This document shows positions 32,238 to 41,077 of a stretch of 64,000 nt of DNA, piece by piece. Under the pieces are notes generated by a model, which worked only from the letters and a program-made list of their open reading frames with translations, was not told the DNA's origin and searched no databases. Position numbers and translations under genes: made by a program. The stretch comes from Phycisphaerales bacterium (GTDB taxonomy: Bacteria; Planctomycetota; Phycisphaerae; Phycisphaerales; UBA5793), in assembly GCA_020852515.1 (NCBI GenBank), contig JADZAS010000002.1, positions 124,001-188,000 of the forward strand, in the 5' to 3' direction. How positions within the stretch are numbered: the stretch's first letter is position 1; the number at the start of each line of letters is the position of its first letter.

Positions 32238-33401
32238 CTATCGCCCCCCACCACAGTCTCGGGTATCACCGTCCTCACCTTCCAACCACGGCGTGGTCGC
32301 GGCGACGACTCGCAGCGCCTGGCCGATTTCGTTCATCAGATGCAGCGCCTCGCGCCGAGTCTTCAGGTCATCGGTGATTCGAAAGTGGCCCAGTTCGGCG
32401 CTGTACGCCACGACCCAGTACCGCCGATAGCGGATCGAGTTGTAACGCCGATCCCACGACCCATGCCGTTTCCAGAGACGCTTGGTCACTGTCCTGCTGC
32501 GGCAATCCAGAGAATGGACCAGCCTGCGCTCGATGGCGACCTGGTGCAACTTCGACAGCGGCCAGGTGGCGGCGCGGGCGATGTGTGTTGCATTCACGAT
32601 GATGGTCGATCGCCGAGCGAGCGTCACGATCACGCCGACGACGCCGACGGTCGCGACGATCACGCACAGCGCCGCATCGAAGCCGCTCAATGACCAATGC
32701 GACAGCGCCCAGATGCCGGCAGCCGCCAGGGCAGCGCCTGCCGATGCATGCAGCACGAGTCGCGCCGTGGTGTCGCGATAACAGATATTCACCAGCGCCT
32801 CCTGCTCATGCACCTTCAGCCACGACGGCCGCGGGCCGAGCGATTTCTGCCAGTCGGCGAAAACCTCCGAGCGCTCATCGTCGTCGATCTGCCCGTACTC
32901 GTCGCGCCGATCGAGGATCCGTTCGACCAGGCGCTCGACGCGCTGTGCGTCCTCGGCCGTCCAGCAGCCGGACACCAGCGTGATCCATCGCCCGTCGCTC
33001 AGTCTCGCCTTGACGTCGTACGGCCCGCCGAGACTCAGCCAGAAGGGCTTGCCCAGCGGCGCCTGCTGCACGTACAACTGCTCGATGCTCGCCGCAGCAA
33101 TGACGCGCGACGCATTCCACGGCACCGGACCCGATTCGATCACTACATCACCAGCCACCACGCGAATGCGGATCGTGTTCAGCAGGCTCGCTGCGGCAAT
33201 GGTCATCGCCAGCACAGTCAGGCTCAGCAGAATCAGCGAGAAGACAACCGACAACGTCGTCGGGCCCATTGACCAGAAGCCGGGCACGAGCAAAGCCGTG
33301 ACGAGCGTCATCAGGCCCGCGGCCGCGACGAGCCCCCAGCGCCCGGAGCGCGAATAGCAGCGGACCACGACCACGTCTGCTTGGAGAGCCGGATCTGGCA
33401 T
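32238..33401 (-). CDS. Membrane protein with two paired-helix modules, unknown function
   Basis: 387 residues from the ATG at 33399-33401. Two hydrophobic hairpins are visible: residues about 24-73 (LVAAAGLMTLVTALLVPGFW, VVFSLILLSLTVLAMTIAA) and about 205-255 (AGAALAAAGIWALSHW, ALCVIVATVGVVGVIVTLA). Each is followed by a soluble segment that looks like a PH-type beta domain (IRIRVVAGDVVIESGPVPW...; STIIVNATHIARAATWPL...). This repeat of hairpin plus beta domain suggests an internal duplication. No family recognised. No Shine-Dalgarno; an AATAAT sits 6 nt before the ATG. Confidence 0.65.
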   Translation of the reverse strand: MPDPALQADVVVVRCYSRSGRWGLVAAAGLMTLVTALLVPGFWSMGPTTLSVVFSLILLSLTVLAMTIAAASLLNTIRIRVVAGDVVIESGPVPWNASRVIAAASIEQLYVQQAPLGKPFWLSLGGPYDVKARLSDGRWITLVSGCWTAEDAQRVERLVERILDRRDEYGQIDDDERSEVFADWQKSLGPRPSWLKVHEQEALVNICYRDTTARLVLHASAGAALAAAGIWALSHWSLSGFDAALCVIVATVGVVGVIVTLARRSTIIVNATHIARAATWPLSKLHQVAIERRLVHSLDCRSRTVTKRLWKRHGSWDRRYNSIRYRRYWVVAYSAELGHFRITDDLKTRREALHLMNEIGQALRVVAATTPWLEGEDGDTRDCGGGR

Positions 33402-33628
33402 GTGCTGATTATTGCGGCGCACCGCGACACGATTTCGTCGCGGTCATCTATGTCCAAGATCGCGCGCTGGGCATCGAGAACCTGAACGCATCATTGGTTC
33501 GGTGGCGGACAGTGAGCGACGCTGCACCTTCGGCGACCGCGAGCGGCAACGGGAGGCCCACCATCGCTAGCATTTCCGCGGCCTTTCGAGGCACGTTGCC
33601 CGCGAGGACGATTGAGTGGAGAGCGATC

Positions 33629-34144
33629 ATGGCTGGTCTGACCATTGAGACCATCGATCACCGGTCACCCGACATTGCCCGATCCATCCACGCGGTGTGG
33701 ATGGCGGCATACGCGCTCGAGGCGAGGCGGATCGGAGTGAGACGATTCGAGCCGCTCGAGCGCACCGCAGAATCTATCCGGACATCGCCAGAGCAGTTCC
33801 TCGCCGCGTTCATCGACGGCACGATCATCGGGGTCATCGGCGTCGAGCGCGAGTCAGTCGCGCCGCGCGACACGCTACATATCGGCTCGCTCGTGGTGAT
33901 GCCGACGCATCTGCGGCGTGGAGTGGGTCGCCGCCTCCTGCAGGCGCTCATCGACACTTATCCAGCGCACGACCTCACGGTCTCGACCGCGCTGCGCAAT
34001 ACGGCAGCCCTGGCGCTTTACTCCCGGTTCGGGTTCATTCAGGGCGCTCGTCAGATCGTCGGCACCGAGCAGATCGAGATCGTGTCGTTGTGTCGGTCTG
34101 CCGGCGGCCGCTGCTTTCGAGACAACCCCAATAACGCACATTGA
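33629..34144 (+). CDS. GNAT-family N-acetyltransferase
   Basis: 171 residues from the ATG at 33629, with GGAGAG 6 nt upstream. The acetyl-CoA binding core is HIGSLVVMPTHLRRGVGRRLLQALID (beta4, then the R/Q-x-x-G-x-G/A loop as RRGVGR), followed by VSTALRNTAALALYSRFGFIQGAR. Transfers an acetyl group to an amine; substrate unknown. Cytoplasmic. The stop is 2 nt from the convergent gene. Confidence 0.87.
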   Translation: MAGLTIETIDHRSPDIARSIHAVWMAAYALEARRIGVRRFEPLERTAESIRTSPEQFLAAFIDGTIIGVIGVERESVAPRDTLHIGSLVVMPTHLRRGVGRRLLQALIDTYPAHDLTVSTALRNTAALALYSRFGFIQGARQIVGTEQIEIVSLCRSAGGRCFRDNPNNAH

Positions 34145-34146
34145 AC

Positions 34147-35466
34147 TCATCTTGCCGGCGATTCCGCCTTCTCGGGGCCCGGCGCCGCAACCACCTGGCG
34201 TACTTCGGAGCCGATCGGACCATTCCGCGTGAAGAACCGGATGGAATACTCCCCCGGCGCGAGCAACAACGCTGGCGTCGGATCATCGGGCCAGAGAATG
34301 GCCTGGTCGGCTGCAACGGCATCGGGAGGCGCTCCCACGCGGTCGGCGCGGACAAAGAGCGGCTCACTCGACTCGGGTGCAAGCGGCTCCAGATCGACGA
34401 CCGCGCGCCGGCCGCCGAGATCAAGCCAGTCGGGGCGGCCATGGATAAAAGATGTGCGGGGGAAGAAGACCTGCACATCAATCTGACCGGGCATACTCGT
34501 GTAGAACTCGCCTTCACCGTTCGCCAGGACAACTGGCTCATTTCCGAGCAACTGCAGACGTTCGGCCGCGCGATACGCCGAGTGTTCATCGGCGCGGCGC
34601 TGGCACTCGCGCATGAGGCTCAGGTCGACCGTGAGCGGATCAATCCCGGTCCGCTCGCGGAGGATGGCGGCCATCGGCTTCCACTGCGCGTCACCAGTCT
34701 CTGCGATGTGGTACCGACCCGCATAGACGAGAACTCTCGCTTCGGGATCGTCATGCAGCAACTTGGCCAGACTCTCTCCCGAACGGCGATCTCGATCTCC
34801 GGGCTCAGGTCCTATCGTCGCGGAGTCAGGCTCGTAGCTGACAACCTCCATTCCAGCCGCCAGTGCCCGTCGAACGGCTTCGGCCAGCACGGGGTCCTTG
34901 GTGTAAAACCCCGTGCTGGTAAGCGCGCACCCTTGGGCTTTGATGATCGCCGGATCCTTGCTTGTCAGGGTCTCCATCGCGAGGTGGGTAAACCCGAGGC
35001 GGTGGAAGTCCTCGATCGTCTCGGCGAGGAAGGCCCGTTGAAGCGAGACGCGATGCTCTTCATTGAGCATCACGACACGGCGTTGCCTGCTCATCTCGAG
35101 CACGGTGCTGATGGCCGGTACCGCGTGGTAGGCGCTCAGGTCCACTTCTCCGCCGGTGTGCGGTGGTTGGTGCTCGTAGAAACGTGCTTCCGCTTCCAGC
35201 GCCTTCGTATAATCGCCCGCAAGGGTCGCCGCCGTCGCTTCGAGATCAAAGAGCAACGACGCCCACTTGCCTTCATCAATCGCCCGCTGCTCGCCTTGGC
35301 GCAGGTCAAGCAGCGCGATCAACGGTGCCTGGGGTTTGGCCTCCCGCAACGTCTGGTTCATCGAGATGAACGGCCAGGGTGCTTCAGACGACTGCGCCTG
35401 GACGGCGGAAATCGCAAGCAGCTGTGCAACGATGCCGATGAAGCACGCGAGTTGGCGCCGGCGCAT
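34147..35466 (-). CDS. Secreted protein with ChaN/EreA-like domain
   Basis: 439 residues from the ATG at 35464-35466, with GGGAGA upstream and a signal peptide (MRRRQLACFIGIVAQLLAISAVQAQ). The middle part has VVMLNEEHRVSLQRAFLAETI (about 150), LGFTHLAMETL, EAVRRALAAGMEVVSYEP and VLVYAGRYHIAE. This pattern of an early E-x-H and a late H in parallel strands resembles the haem-binding ChaN / erythromycin esterase-like fold. A C-terminal beta domain of about 130 residues follows. Ligand or reaction cannot be stated. The fold assignment is tentative; the gene itself is secure. Confidence 0.7.
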   Translation of the reverse strand: MRRRQLACFIGIVAQLLAISAVQAQSSEAPWPFISMNQTLREAKPQAPLIALLDLRQGEQRAIDEGKWASLLFDLEATAATLAGDYTKALEAEARFYEHQPPHTGGEVDLSAYHAVPAISTVLEMSRQRRVVMLNEEHRVSLQRAFLAETIEDFHRLGFTHLAMETLTSKDPAIIKAQGCALTSTGFYTKDPVLAEAVRRALAAGMEVVSYEPDSATIGPEPGDRDRRSGESLAKLLHDDPEARVLVYAGRYHIAETGDAQWKPMAAILRERTGIDPLTVDLSLMRECQRRADEHSAYRAAERLQLLGNEPVVLANGEGEFYTSMPGQIDVQVFFPRTSFIHGRPDWLDLGGRRAVVDLEPLAPESSEPLFVRADRVGAPPDAVAADQAILWPDDPTPALLLAPGEYSIRFFTRNGPIGSEVRQVVAAPGPEKAESPAR

Positions 35467-35581
35467 GGACTGTCTCCCAATGACAATGGAGCCTGATGGC
35501 TTACGGTGATGCTTGCAAGAGCCCAGTCCGTCGCAGAAACGACCTCCCGGCATTCATCTCAATTATCTGCCGCACTCCGAA

Positions 35582-37024
35582 TCAGCCCATGTGCTTGATG
35601 ATCGCGTCGCCGAATTCGCTGCACTTGAGCTTGGTCGCGCCCTCCATCATGCGGTGGAAGTCGTAGGTGACCGTCTTGGCGCTGATGGCGCCGTCGATGC
35701 CCTTGATGATGAGATCGGCCGCCTCGGTCCAGCCCAGGTAGCGCAGCATCATCTCGCCTGAGAGGATCACCGAGCCGGGATTGACCTGGTCCTTGTTGGC
35801 GTACTTGGGCGCCGTCCCGTGCGTCGCTTCGAAGATCGCGTGGCCGGTGATGTAGTTGATGTTCGCGCCGGGCGCGATGCCGATGCCGCCGACCTGGGCC
35901 GCTAGCGCGTCGCTGATGTAATCGCCGTTGAGGTTCATCGTGGCAAGGACATCGAACTCTTTGGCGCGCGTGAGCACCTGCTGAAGGGTGATGTCGGCGA
36001 TGGTGTCCTTGATGAGCAGCATGTTCTTCCACTTGCCGTCGCCGTGCGTGGGCCAGAGTTTGAGAGCCGTCTCGACTTCGCCGACCACTTTGCGCTGCTG
36101 ATCGGGCGTCATCATCTCGTAGCCGGGCTCGATCATCTTCGCGTTGGCTTCGTTGGAAAGATTCGGATCGCTCTCCTTGTTGTCGAGGATCCAGGTTTCG
36201 CGCTCGGTCACTGTCTGGCCGCGATAGAACGTGGTGGCCACTTTGTAGCCCCACTCGCGGAACGCCCCTTCAGTGAACTTCATGATGTTGCCCTTGTGCA
36301 CCAGCGTGACGCTCTTGCGCTTGTTCTTGAGCGCGTAGCCGATGGCGCTGTGCACGAGGCGCTCGGTGCCGAGGTAGGACACGGGCTTGAAGCCGATGCC
36401 GACTTCGACCTTGACGTCGCGATGAGGAGCCCCGATGCCTTCGAGCACCTTCTGCCATGCGTCGGCTTTCTCCTGGCTGCCGAAGCGGATCTTGTTGAAC
36501 TCCTTGGGGAAGTGCTCGGCCATGAAGTTGAGAATCTTCTGGCACTCGGCCGTGCCGCCCGCGTACTCGATGCCGGCGTAGATGTCTTCGGTGTTCTCGC
36601 GGAAGATCACCATGTCCACGTCCTGCGGCTTCTTCACCGGCGAAGGCACACCCGTGAACCACCGCACCGGCCGCAGACAGACGTAAAGATCGAGCATCTG
36701 CCGCAGCGCCACGTTGAGCGAGCGGATGCCGCCGCCGACGGGCGTCGTGAGCGGGCCTTTGATGCCCACGAGGTACTGCTTGAACGCGGCGAGCGTCTCG
36801 TCGGGCAGCCAGTTGCCGGTCTTGTTGAACGCCTTCTCGCCGGCGAGGACTTCCTGCCACTGGATTTTCCGCTTGCCGCCGTAGGCCTTCTGCACCGCGG
36901 CATCAAAGACGCGGACGCTGGCGCGCCAGATATCCGGCCCGGTGCCGTCGCCTTCGATGAAGGGCAGGATGGGCTGGTCGGGGACGTTGAGACCCTTGGG
37001 GGTCATGGTGATGGCAGACGGCAT
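35582..37024 (-). CDS. icd: Isocitrate dehydrogenase (NADP-dependent type)
   Basis: 480 residues from the ATG at 37022-37024, preceded by GGAGAAA. Characteristic segments: [12 protein letters not shown], the substrate loop [22 protein letters not shown] containing the serine that is phosphorylated in E. coli, [38 protein letters not shown] and [14 protein letters not shown]. Oxidatively decarboxylates isocitrate to 2-oxoglutarate in the TCA cycle. It is about 60 residues longer than E. coli Icd. Transcribed alone; 120 bp follow the next upstream gene. Confidence 0.96.
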   Translation of the reverse strand: MPSAITMTPKGLNVPDQPILPFIEGDGTGPDIWRASVRVFDAAVQKAYGGKRKIQWQEVLAGEKAFNKTGNWLPDETLAAFKQYLVGIKGPLTTPVGGGIRSLNVALRQMLDLYVCLRPVRWFTGVPSPVKKPQDVDMVIFRENTEDIYAGIEYAGGTAECQKILNFMAEHFPKEFNKIRFGSQEKADAWQKVLEGIGAPHRDVKVEVGIGFKPVSYLGTERLVHSAIGYALKNKRKSVTLVHKGNIMKFTEGAFREWGYKVATTFYRGQTVTERETWILDNKESDPNLSNEANAKMIEPGYEMMTPDQQRKVVGEVETALKLWPTHGDGKWKNMLLIKDTIADITLQQVLTRAKEFDVLATMNLNGDYISDALAAQVGGIGIAPGANINYITGHAIFEATHGTAPKYANKDQVNPGSVILSGEMMLRYLGWTEAADLIIKGIDGAISAKTVTYDFHRMMEGATKLKCSEFGDAIIKHMG

Positions 37025-37144
37025 GGTTTTCTCCGCATTCGGCTGGTGAATCTCGATCCAACGCACTCCGGTGCCGGGCAGTATATGGGCCGGCGACCGG
37101 CGAGCCGAGACGGGAACTTTTCCTGAAAATGCGCCGAGCCGGCG

Positions 37145-37648
37145 TCAGTCCATCAGCCACGTCCCGACGCCCAGCGGGTCGATGCGAATGACCGCCAGTT
37201 GGGTCAACCAGAAGGCGACGAAAGCGATGTGCAGCAGGATCTGCCGCCCCACAGACAGGCGCAGAGCGCGTCCGAGCCACAGGTTGGCCGCGATGGCGCA
37301 CATCAGCGCCACGGGCACGAATCCGATCGCCAGCACCGAGATAAAGACCAGCACATCGACGAGAGACGAGATCGAATTCGGATCGTCGATCCAGGCCTGC
37401 GGCGCGTGTCCCAGGTGCATCCAGGCGACGAACCAGGTGAACAGGCACAGCAGATTCCAGAGCAGCGGATAGCACCAGACAAAGCCCGTCGCGATGAGCC
37501 AGCCGCGCGACGGCCGGCGCTCCACCGTGAAGGTGGCTGCATCCGTCGGGTCGAAGGTCCGGCCGCACTCCGGACAGCGATTCTCGACCAGTCCCTCAAG
37601 GCGGTAGTCGCAATCGATGCAGCGCGGGATGGGCGGACGACTGGGCAT
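37145..37648 (-). CDS. Zinc-ribbon membrane protein, unknown function
   Basis: 167 residues. The N-terminus PRCIDCDYRLEGLVENRCPECGRTFDP is a zinc ribbon of the planctomycete type; three to four membrane segments follow (WLIATGFVWCYPLLWNLLCLF, LVDVLVFISVLAIGFVPVALM, LLHIAFVAFWLTQLAVI). No enzyme motif. A TACACT hexamer lies 14 nt before the ATG, inside the 3' end of the gene upstream. Downstream neighbour icd is 120 bp away. Confidence 0.7.
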   Translation of the reverse strand: MPSRPPIPRCIDCDYRLEGLVENRCPECGRTFDPTDAATFTVERRPSRGWLIATGFVWCYPLLWNLLCLFTWFVAWMHLGHAPQAWIDDPNSISSLVDVLVFISVLAIGFVPVALMCAIAANLWLGRALRLSVGRQILLHIAFVAFWLTQLAVIRIDPLGVGTWLMD

Positions 37649-37660
37649 GATCGCCGACCG

Positions 37661-38191
37661 TCAGTGTATCACCATGGAATCGACCACCGCGCCATCGACG
37701 AAATCGACGATGTAGCCGGTGTACACGTCGCTGGAGTGTTCAAGTGTTGCGGTGAAGCGGCCGTGCTCTTTGAGTTGAAGCGAAGCAAGCGTCACGTCAA
37801 GTTCTTGCACGCCGGGACCGAGGCAGGAGTCGAGTGTTCCGTCAGCCTTGAGATAATCGAAAGCGAGACTGCGGATGCGCTGCAGGTCTGCACAGAGCAG
37901 CCGGCAGGCCTGCAGTTGCGAAGGCGATGGCGGCCCGCCGTGCGTGTCAACAATCAGCGTGAGTTCCCCAATCTCTGCGGTCCACGCTTTGCCATCGAGA
38001 GAGCTGAGATCTCCCAACCCCGGCGCATGCCAGGTGATGCGGCGGCGTTCATCGCGCCATCGCTGCCAGATGCTCATCGGCAGGCTCACGAGCGCGAGAG
38101 CCGAAATGGCCAGAGCAACGATCGCTCCGGCGGCAAAGAGCAGGGCCAGCAGCCCACCGACCACAATCCCAAGCCACCACCACCAGCTCAC
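37661..38191 (-). CDS. Membrane-anchored hypothetical protein
   Basis: 176 residues from a GTG (38189-38191) that overlaps the stop of the upstream gene by 4 nt. One long hydrophobic segment at the N-terminus (WWWWLGIVVGGLLALLFAAGAIVALAISALALVSL) anchors a soluble domain of about 130 residues (GDLSSLDGKAWTAEIGELTLIVDTHGG..., LLCADLQRIRSLAFDYL). I do not recognise the domain. Coupled to the zinc-ribbon membrane gene before it. Confidence 0.6.
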   Translation of the reverse strand: MSWWWWLGIVVGGLLALLFAAGAIVALAISALALVSLPMSIWQRWRDERRRITWHAPGLGDLSSLDGKAWTAEIGELTLIVDTHGGPPSPSQLQACRLLCADLQRIRSLAFDYLKADGTLDSCLGPGVQELDVTLASLQLKEHGRFTATLEHSSDVYTGYIVDFVDGAVVDSMVIH

Positions 38192-39066
38192 GGCGGCTGG
38201 CCCCCGTGTTCAGTTCCGGGCGAAACTGCCAACTCGAACCGTATCCGCTTGTGCGTCTCAGTGATCTGGCTCGCGGCCGCGATCCAGGCGATGATGATGA
38301 TGACCAGGCCGATGCCGACGAGCCGCCCGAGCATCATCGAACCCAGCACACTGAACACCAGCATCGAAATCGTCACGCCGAGTACGTTTCGTCGGTACTT
38401 TCGAAGCAGCCTGTCGCGATCTTCATCGAAGCCAATGCAGCGCTGCTCGAGCGCTCGCAGGTGTGCAAGGAGCAGCCATGCCTGAAGCCCGATGATGGTG
38501 GGCATGGCCGCCTGCACCGGCAGCGTCACCCACGCCGGCACTCCCATCGTCAGGTTGCCGAACCGCGTCGCGTTGGCAAGAACAAAAAGCGTCGCGGGCA
38601 CCAACGCAACCGTCAGCGAGCGCAGCGCTATCGGGCGCACCGGCTTGGTGCTCCTGGCGCGCGGCTCGGGCTCGGTCAACCACCACAGCCCGACCGCGAA
38701 CACGGCTCCGGAAACGACGATTGCAACCACACTGGCGATAAACAGCAGGCCCAAGACCACCAGCCAATTGGAAACGACGGCCGGCGTTGCCGACTGACCG
38801 CGGACGTTCATCACCATCGTGCCGGCGAAGACCAGTACTTCCACGGCGATGGCCGCAAGCAGAATCGTCAAGCCAGTCGATGTCCACCCGGCGCCGCGCG
38901 CCATCGACGAAACCCAACGCTGATCCGAATAGCGCAGCCAGAACCCATGCAGCGAGCGCTCGACGTCGGTGCCGCACTCGGGGCACTTGCCCTGCGGCGG
39001 CTGGGCCCGCAGGTCGTAGCCGCAGACGATGCACGTCGGGGCGGGAGGATCGGCTAAGACGTTCAC
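38188..39066 (-). CDS. Zinc-ribbon multi-pass membrane protein
   Basis: 292 residues from a GTG at 39064-39066. Ribbon CIVCGYDLRAQ...KCPECGTDVERS at residues 11-40, then about six membrane segments (TGLTILLAAIAVEVLVFAG, LVVLGLLFIASVVAIVVSGAVFAVGLW, SLTVALVPATLFVLANA, ISMLVFSVLGSMMLGRLVGIGLVIIIIAWIAAA). It belongs with the other ribbon proteins of this region. Function unknown. TATCCT 7 nt before the GTG suggests a leaderless mRNA. Confidence 0.72.
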   Translation of the reverse strand: MNVLADPPAPTCIVCGYDLRAQPPQGKCPECGTDVERSLHGFWLRYSDQRWVSSMARGAGWTSTGLTILLAAIAVEVLVFAGTMVMNVRGQSATPAVVSNWLVVLGLLFIASVVAIVVSGAVFAVGLWWLTEPEPRARSTKPVRPIALRSLTVALVPATLFVLANATRFGNLTMGVPAWVTLPVQAAMPTIIGLQAWLLLAHLRALEQRCIGFDEDRDRLLRKYRRNVLGVTISMLVFSVLGSMMLGRLVGIGLVIIIIAWIAAASQITETHKRIRFELAVSPGTEHGGQPP

Positions 39067-39073
39067 CGTCTAC

Positions 39074-39079
39074 AGGATA
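39074..39079 (-). promoter_or_regulatory. Candidate -10 box (TATCCT), leaderless
   Basis: TATCCT ends 7 nt before the GTG of the zinc-ribbon gene; no Shine-Dalgarno is present. Confidence 0.42.
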
Positions 39080-39245
39080 TCCAAAGCAGTCAACCAGATC
39101 AGATGAGGGAAATGACCCTCATCCGAGCACTTCCGCGGCCTTTCGCGTTGACAGCCTGTCCCATAAGCGCACAATCAAGTGTTGGAACCGGTCCGCAGGT
39201 ACCGGATACTCACGTGCGACGCAGTCGCAGATTGGAGAGAGAATC

Positions 39246-39956
39246 ATGAAACAATTGCGCGCCAGCCTCGCGATCTTCGCCATCGCGGGCGGCATGACGT
39301 CCGCCGCCTGTGCGGACACCCTCATCGACGACTTTTCTTCAGTGGATGACCCGACGCCCTGGCCCGTCGTCATCACCACGATCGACTCGATCGACATCCA
39401 CGAGCTCGGCCTGACCAACGTCATCGGCGGCTCGCGGCATTCGACCGTCCGCGCCACGTTCCTCGACACTCTCGGTCTCGACTTTGTTCAGGCCGCGATC
39501 GTGCCGAACTTCGGCATGATCCTCGACTACTCTTCGACCGCTGGCGCGCGCGGCGACTGGAATCTGCTCTACGACCAGGACGGCGCCGGACTGAACGCAG
39601 ACTTCTCTGCCATCACCGACGTCATGATCGAGTTCGGCCGCTTCGACTTTGCCAACGGGCAGCCGCTGCCGGTTTCGGTGACACTCTTTGACGGCAACGA
39701 ATCGGCGCTGCTCACAAGGTCGCTCGACAGCCCGGGGCCGCAGACGCTCGTGTTTGCCATGTCGGACTTCTCCGGCATCGGCCTGCTTGATCTCACCCAT
39801 CTGCAGAGCATCAGCGTCTTTCTCGACCCGGGTGTGGCCGTCGACTTCCGGTTGACGCAGATCTACGGCGTGCCGGCGCCGGCGAGCCTGGCCCTGCTGG
39901 GCTTCGGCGCTGCGGCGATCGGCGGTCGGCGGTGCAGCCGCACTCGCCGGAACTGA
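39246..39956 (+). CDS. PEP-CTERM-like secreted protein, paralog 1
   Basis: 236 residues from the ATG at 39246 with GGAGAG 4 nt upstream; the longer open frame before it is antisense to the preceding gene. A signal peptide (MKQLRASLAIFAIAGGMTSAACA) is followed by LIDDFSSVDDPTPWPV and a beta-rich body. The end GVPAPASLALLGFGAAAIGGRRCSRTRRN is a PEP-CTERM-type sorting tag: a Pro-rich VPAPA in place of VPEP, one hydrophobic helix and an Arg cluster. Such proteins are processed by exosortase and linked to exopolysaccharide. No exosortase is in this window. About half its residues match the next gene. Confidence 0.85.
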   Translation: MKQLRASLAIFAIAGGMTSAACADTLIDDFSSVDDPTPWPVVITTIDSIDIHELGLTNVIGGSRHSTVRATFLDTLGLDFVQAAIVPNFGMILDYSSTAGARGDWNLLYDQDGAGLNADFSAITDVMIEFGRFDFANGQPLPVSVTLFDGNESALLTRSLDSPGPQTLVFAMSDFSGIGLLDLTHLQSISVFLDPGVAVDFRLTQIYGVPAPASLALLGFGAAAIGGRRCSRTRRN

Positions 39957-39987
39957 CGCTTCGCATTCGATCAGCCGCGCGCTATCT

Positions 39988-40029
39988 CGCGCCGCACCCT
40001 CGCCGGGGTGCGGCGCGGGTGTTTTTTTG
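39988..40029 (+). terminator. Rho-independent terminator
   Basis: Stem CGCCGCACC / GGTGCGGCG with a short loop, then a run of seven T at 40022-40028. Ends the first PEP-CTERM-like transcription unit; the following leader to 40251 holds no gene. Confidence 0.85.
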
Positions 40030-40251
40030 TCTCCGCCCTGAGCATTTGCCTGAGCCTCCCTTGGGCCGGCGTCCGCTTTCTCAAACTGGCAGCAAATCGG
40101 AAAGAGGAGGCAGCCATGAAATTGACCGCACGATTAGGTAAATACTCAGTTTGACTCGTTGCCGGGGACGCATAATCCAACGATCCACGTTCAGAATGTC
40201 TATGCGTGGCGGGAGAGAGAGAACATTTCAAGAAGAAGGGAGAGAAGCAAC

Positions 40252-40959
40252 GTGAACATACTACAACGAGCTGTTGCAGTTTCAGCGCTGGGCGCCATGT
40301 TCGCCAGCACTGCTTCAGCGCAATTCCTCATCGACGACTTTTCCGATGTGGACGACCCCACTCCGTGGCCGGTCACGGTCGATGAAATTTCGACGGTGGA
40401 GATCCACGAGACCGGGTTGAACAACGTCCTCGGAGGATCGAGGCATTCCACGATTCGTGCGACGTTCCTCGCGCAGCACGGTCTGGACTACATCACAGCG
40501 GCGATCGTGCCGAACTTCGGCATGGTCATGGACTACTCGTCGTCTTCGGGCGCCGAGGGCGACTGGAACCTGCTCTATGACGGGGATGGAGCCGGCCTGA
40601 ACGCCGACTTCAGCAACATGAGCGAAATCGCAGTGGCGTTCGACCTGTTCGACTACGCCAACAACCAGGCCATGCCGGTGACCGTTTCCATCTCGGACGG
40701 CAACAGCCTCGCGAGCCTGTCGCTCTCGATGGATCATCCCGGGCCGCAGATCCTGCACTTCGCGTTTGAAGACTTTGCCGGGATCGGTCAGTTGGATATG
40801 TCCTCGATCCAGGGCGTCGCCGTCTTCCTCGAACCGGTACTGGCGACCGACTTCCGCATCGCCAGCATCGGGGTCATCCCCACGCCCGGCAGCATGGCGC
40901 TGCTGGCTATGGGCTCGTTTGCCCTTGCGGGAGGCCGTCGTCGGCGCCAGAACGCCTGA
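40252..40959 (+). CDS. PEP-CTERM-like secreted protein, paralog 2
   Basis: 235 residues from the GTG at 40252, chosen for the GGGAGAG ribosome site and the signal peptide that begins there (VNILQRAVAVSALGAMFASTASA). The body repeats paralog 1 closely: FLIDDFSDVDDPTPWPVTV, LGGSRHSTIRATFL, AAIVPNFGMVMDYSSSSGAEGDWNLLYDGDGAGLNADFS. The tail VIPTPGSMALLAMGSFALAGGRRRRQNA is again PEP-CTERM-like (IPTP). Expected to be sorted to the envelope or matrix. Both copies have their own terminators, so they are separate units. Confidence 0.85.
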   Translation: MNILQRAVAVSALGAMFASTASAQFLIDDFSDVDDPTPWPVTVDEISTVEIHETGLNNVLGGSRHSTIRATFLAQHGLDYITAAIVPNFGMVMDYSSSSGAEGDWNLLYDGDGAGLNADFSNMSEIAVAFDLFDYANNQAMPVTVSISDGNSLASLSLSMDHPGPQILHFAFEDFAGIGQLDMSSIQGVAVFLEPVLATDFRIASIGVIPTPGSMALLAMGSFALAGGRRRRQNA

Positions 40960-40988
40960 CGCCTGCCCATCGCATCGCCCACCAATCG

Positions 40989-41033
40989 CTACGCAGCACT
41001 TCTCTCACTCAGGTGCTGCGTAGTTCTTTTTCT
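40989..41033 (+). terminator. Rho-independent terminator
   Basis: Perfect 11-bp stem CTACGCAGCAC / GTGCTGCGTAG with a 13-nt loop, followed by TTCTTTTTCT. It ends the second PEP-CTERM-like unit. Confidence 0.88.
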
Positions 41034-41077
41034 ATGATGGACATGCAGTCGAACGCGCCGGGGCGGCGCGGATGGCG

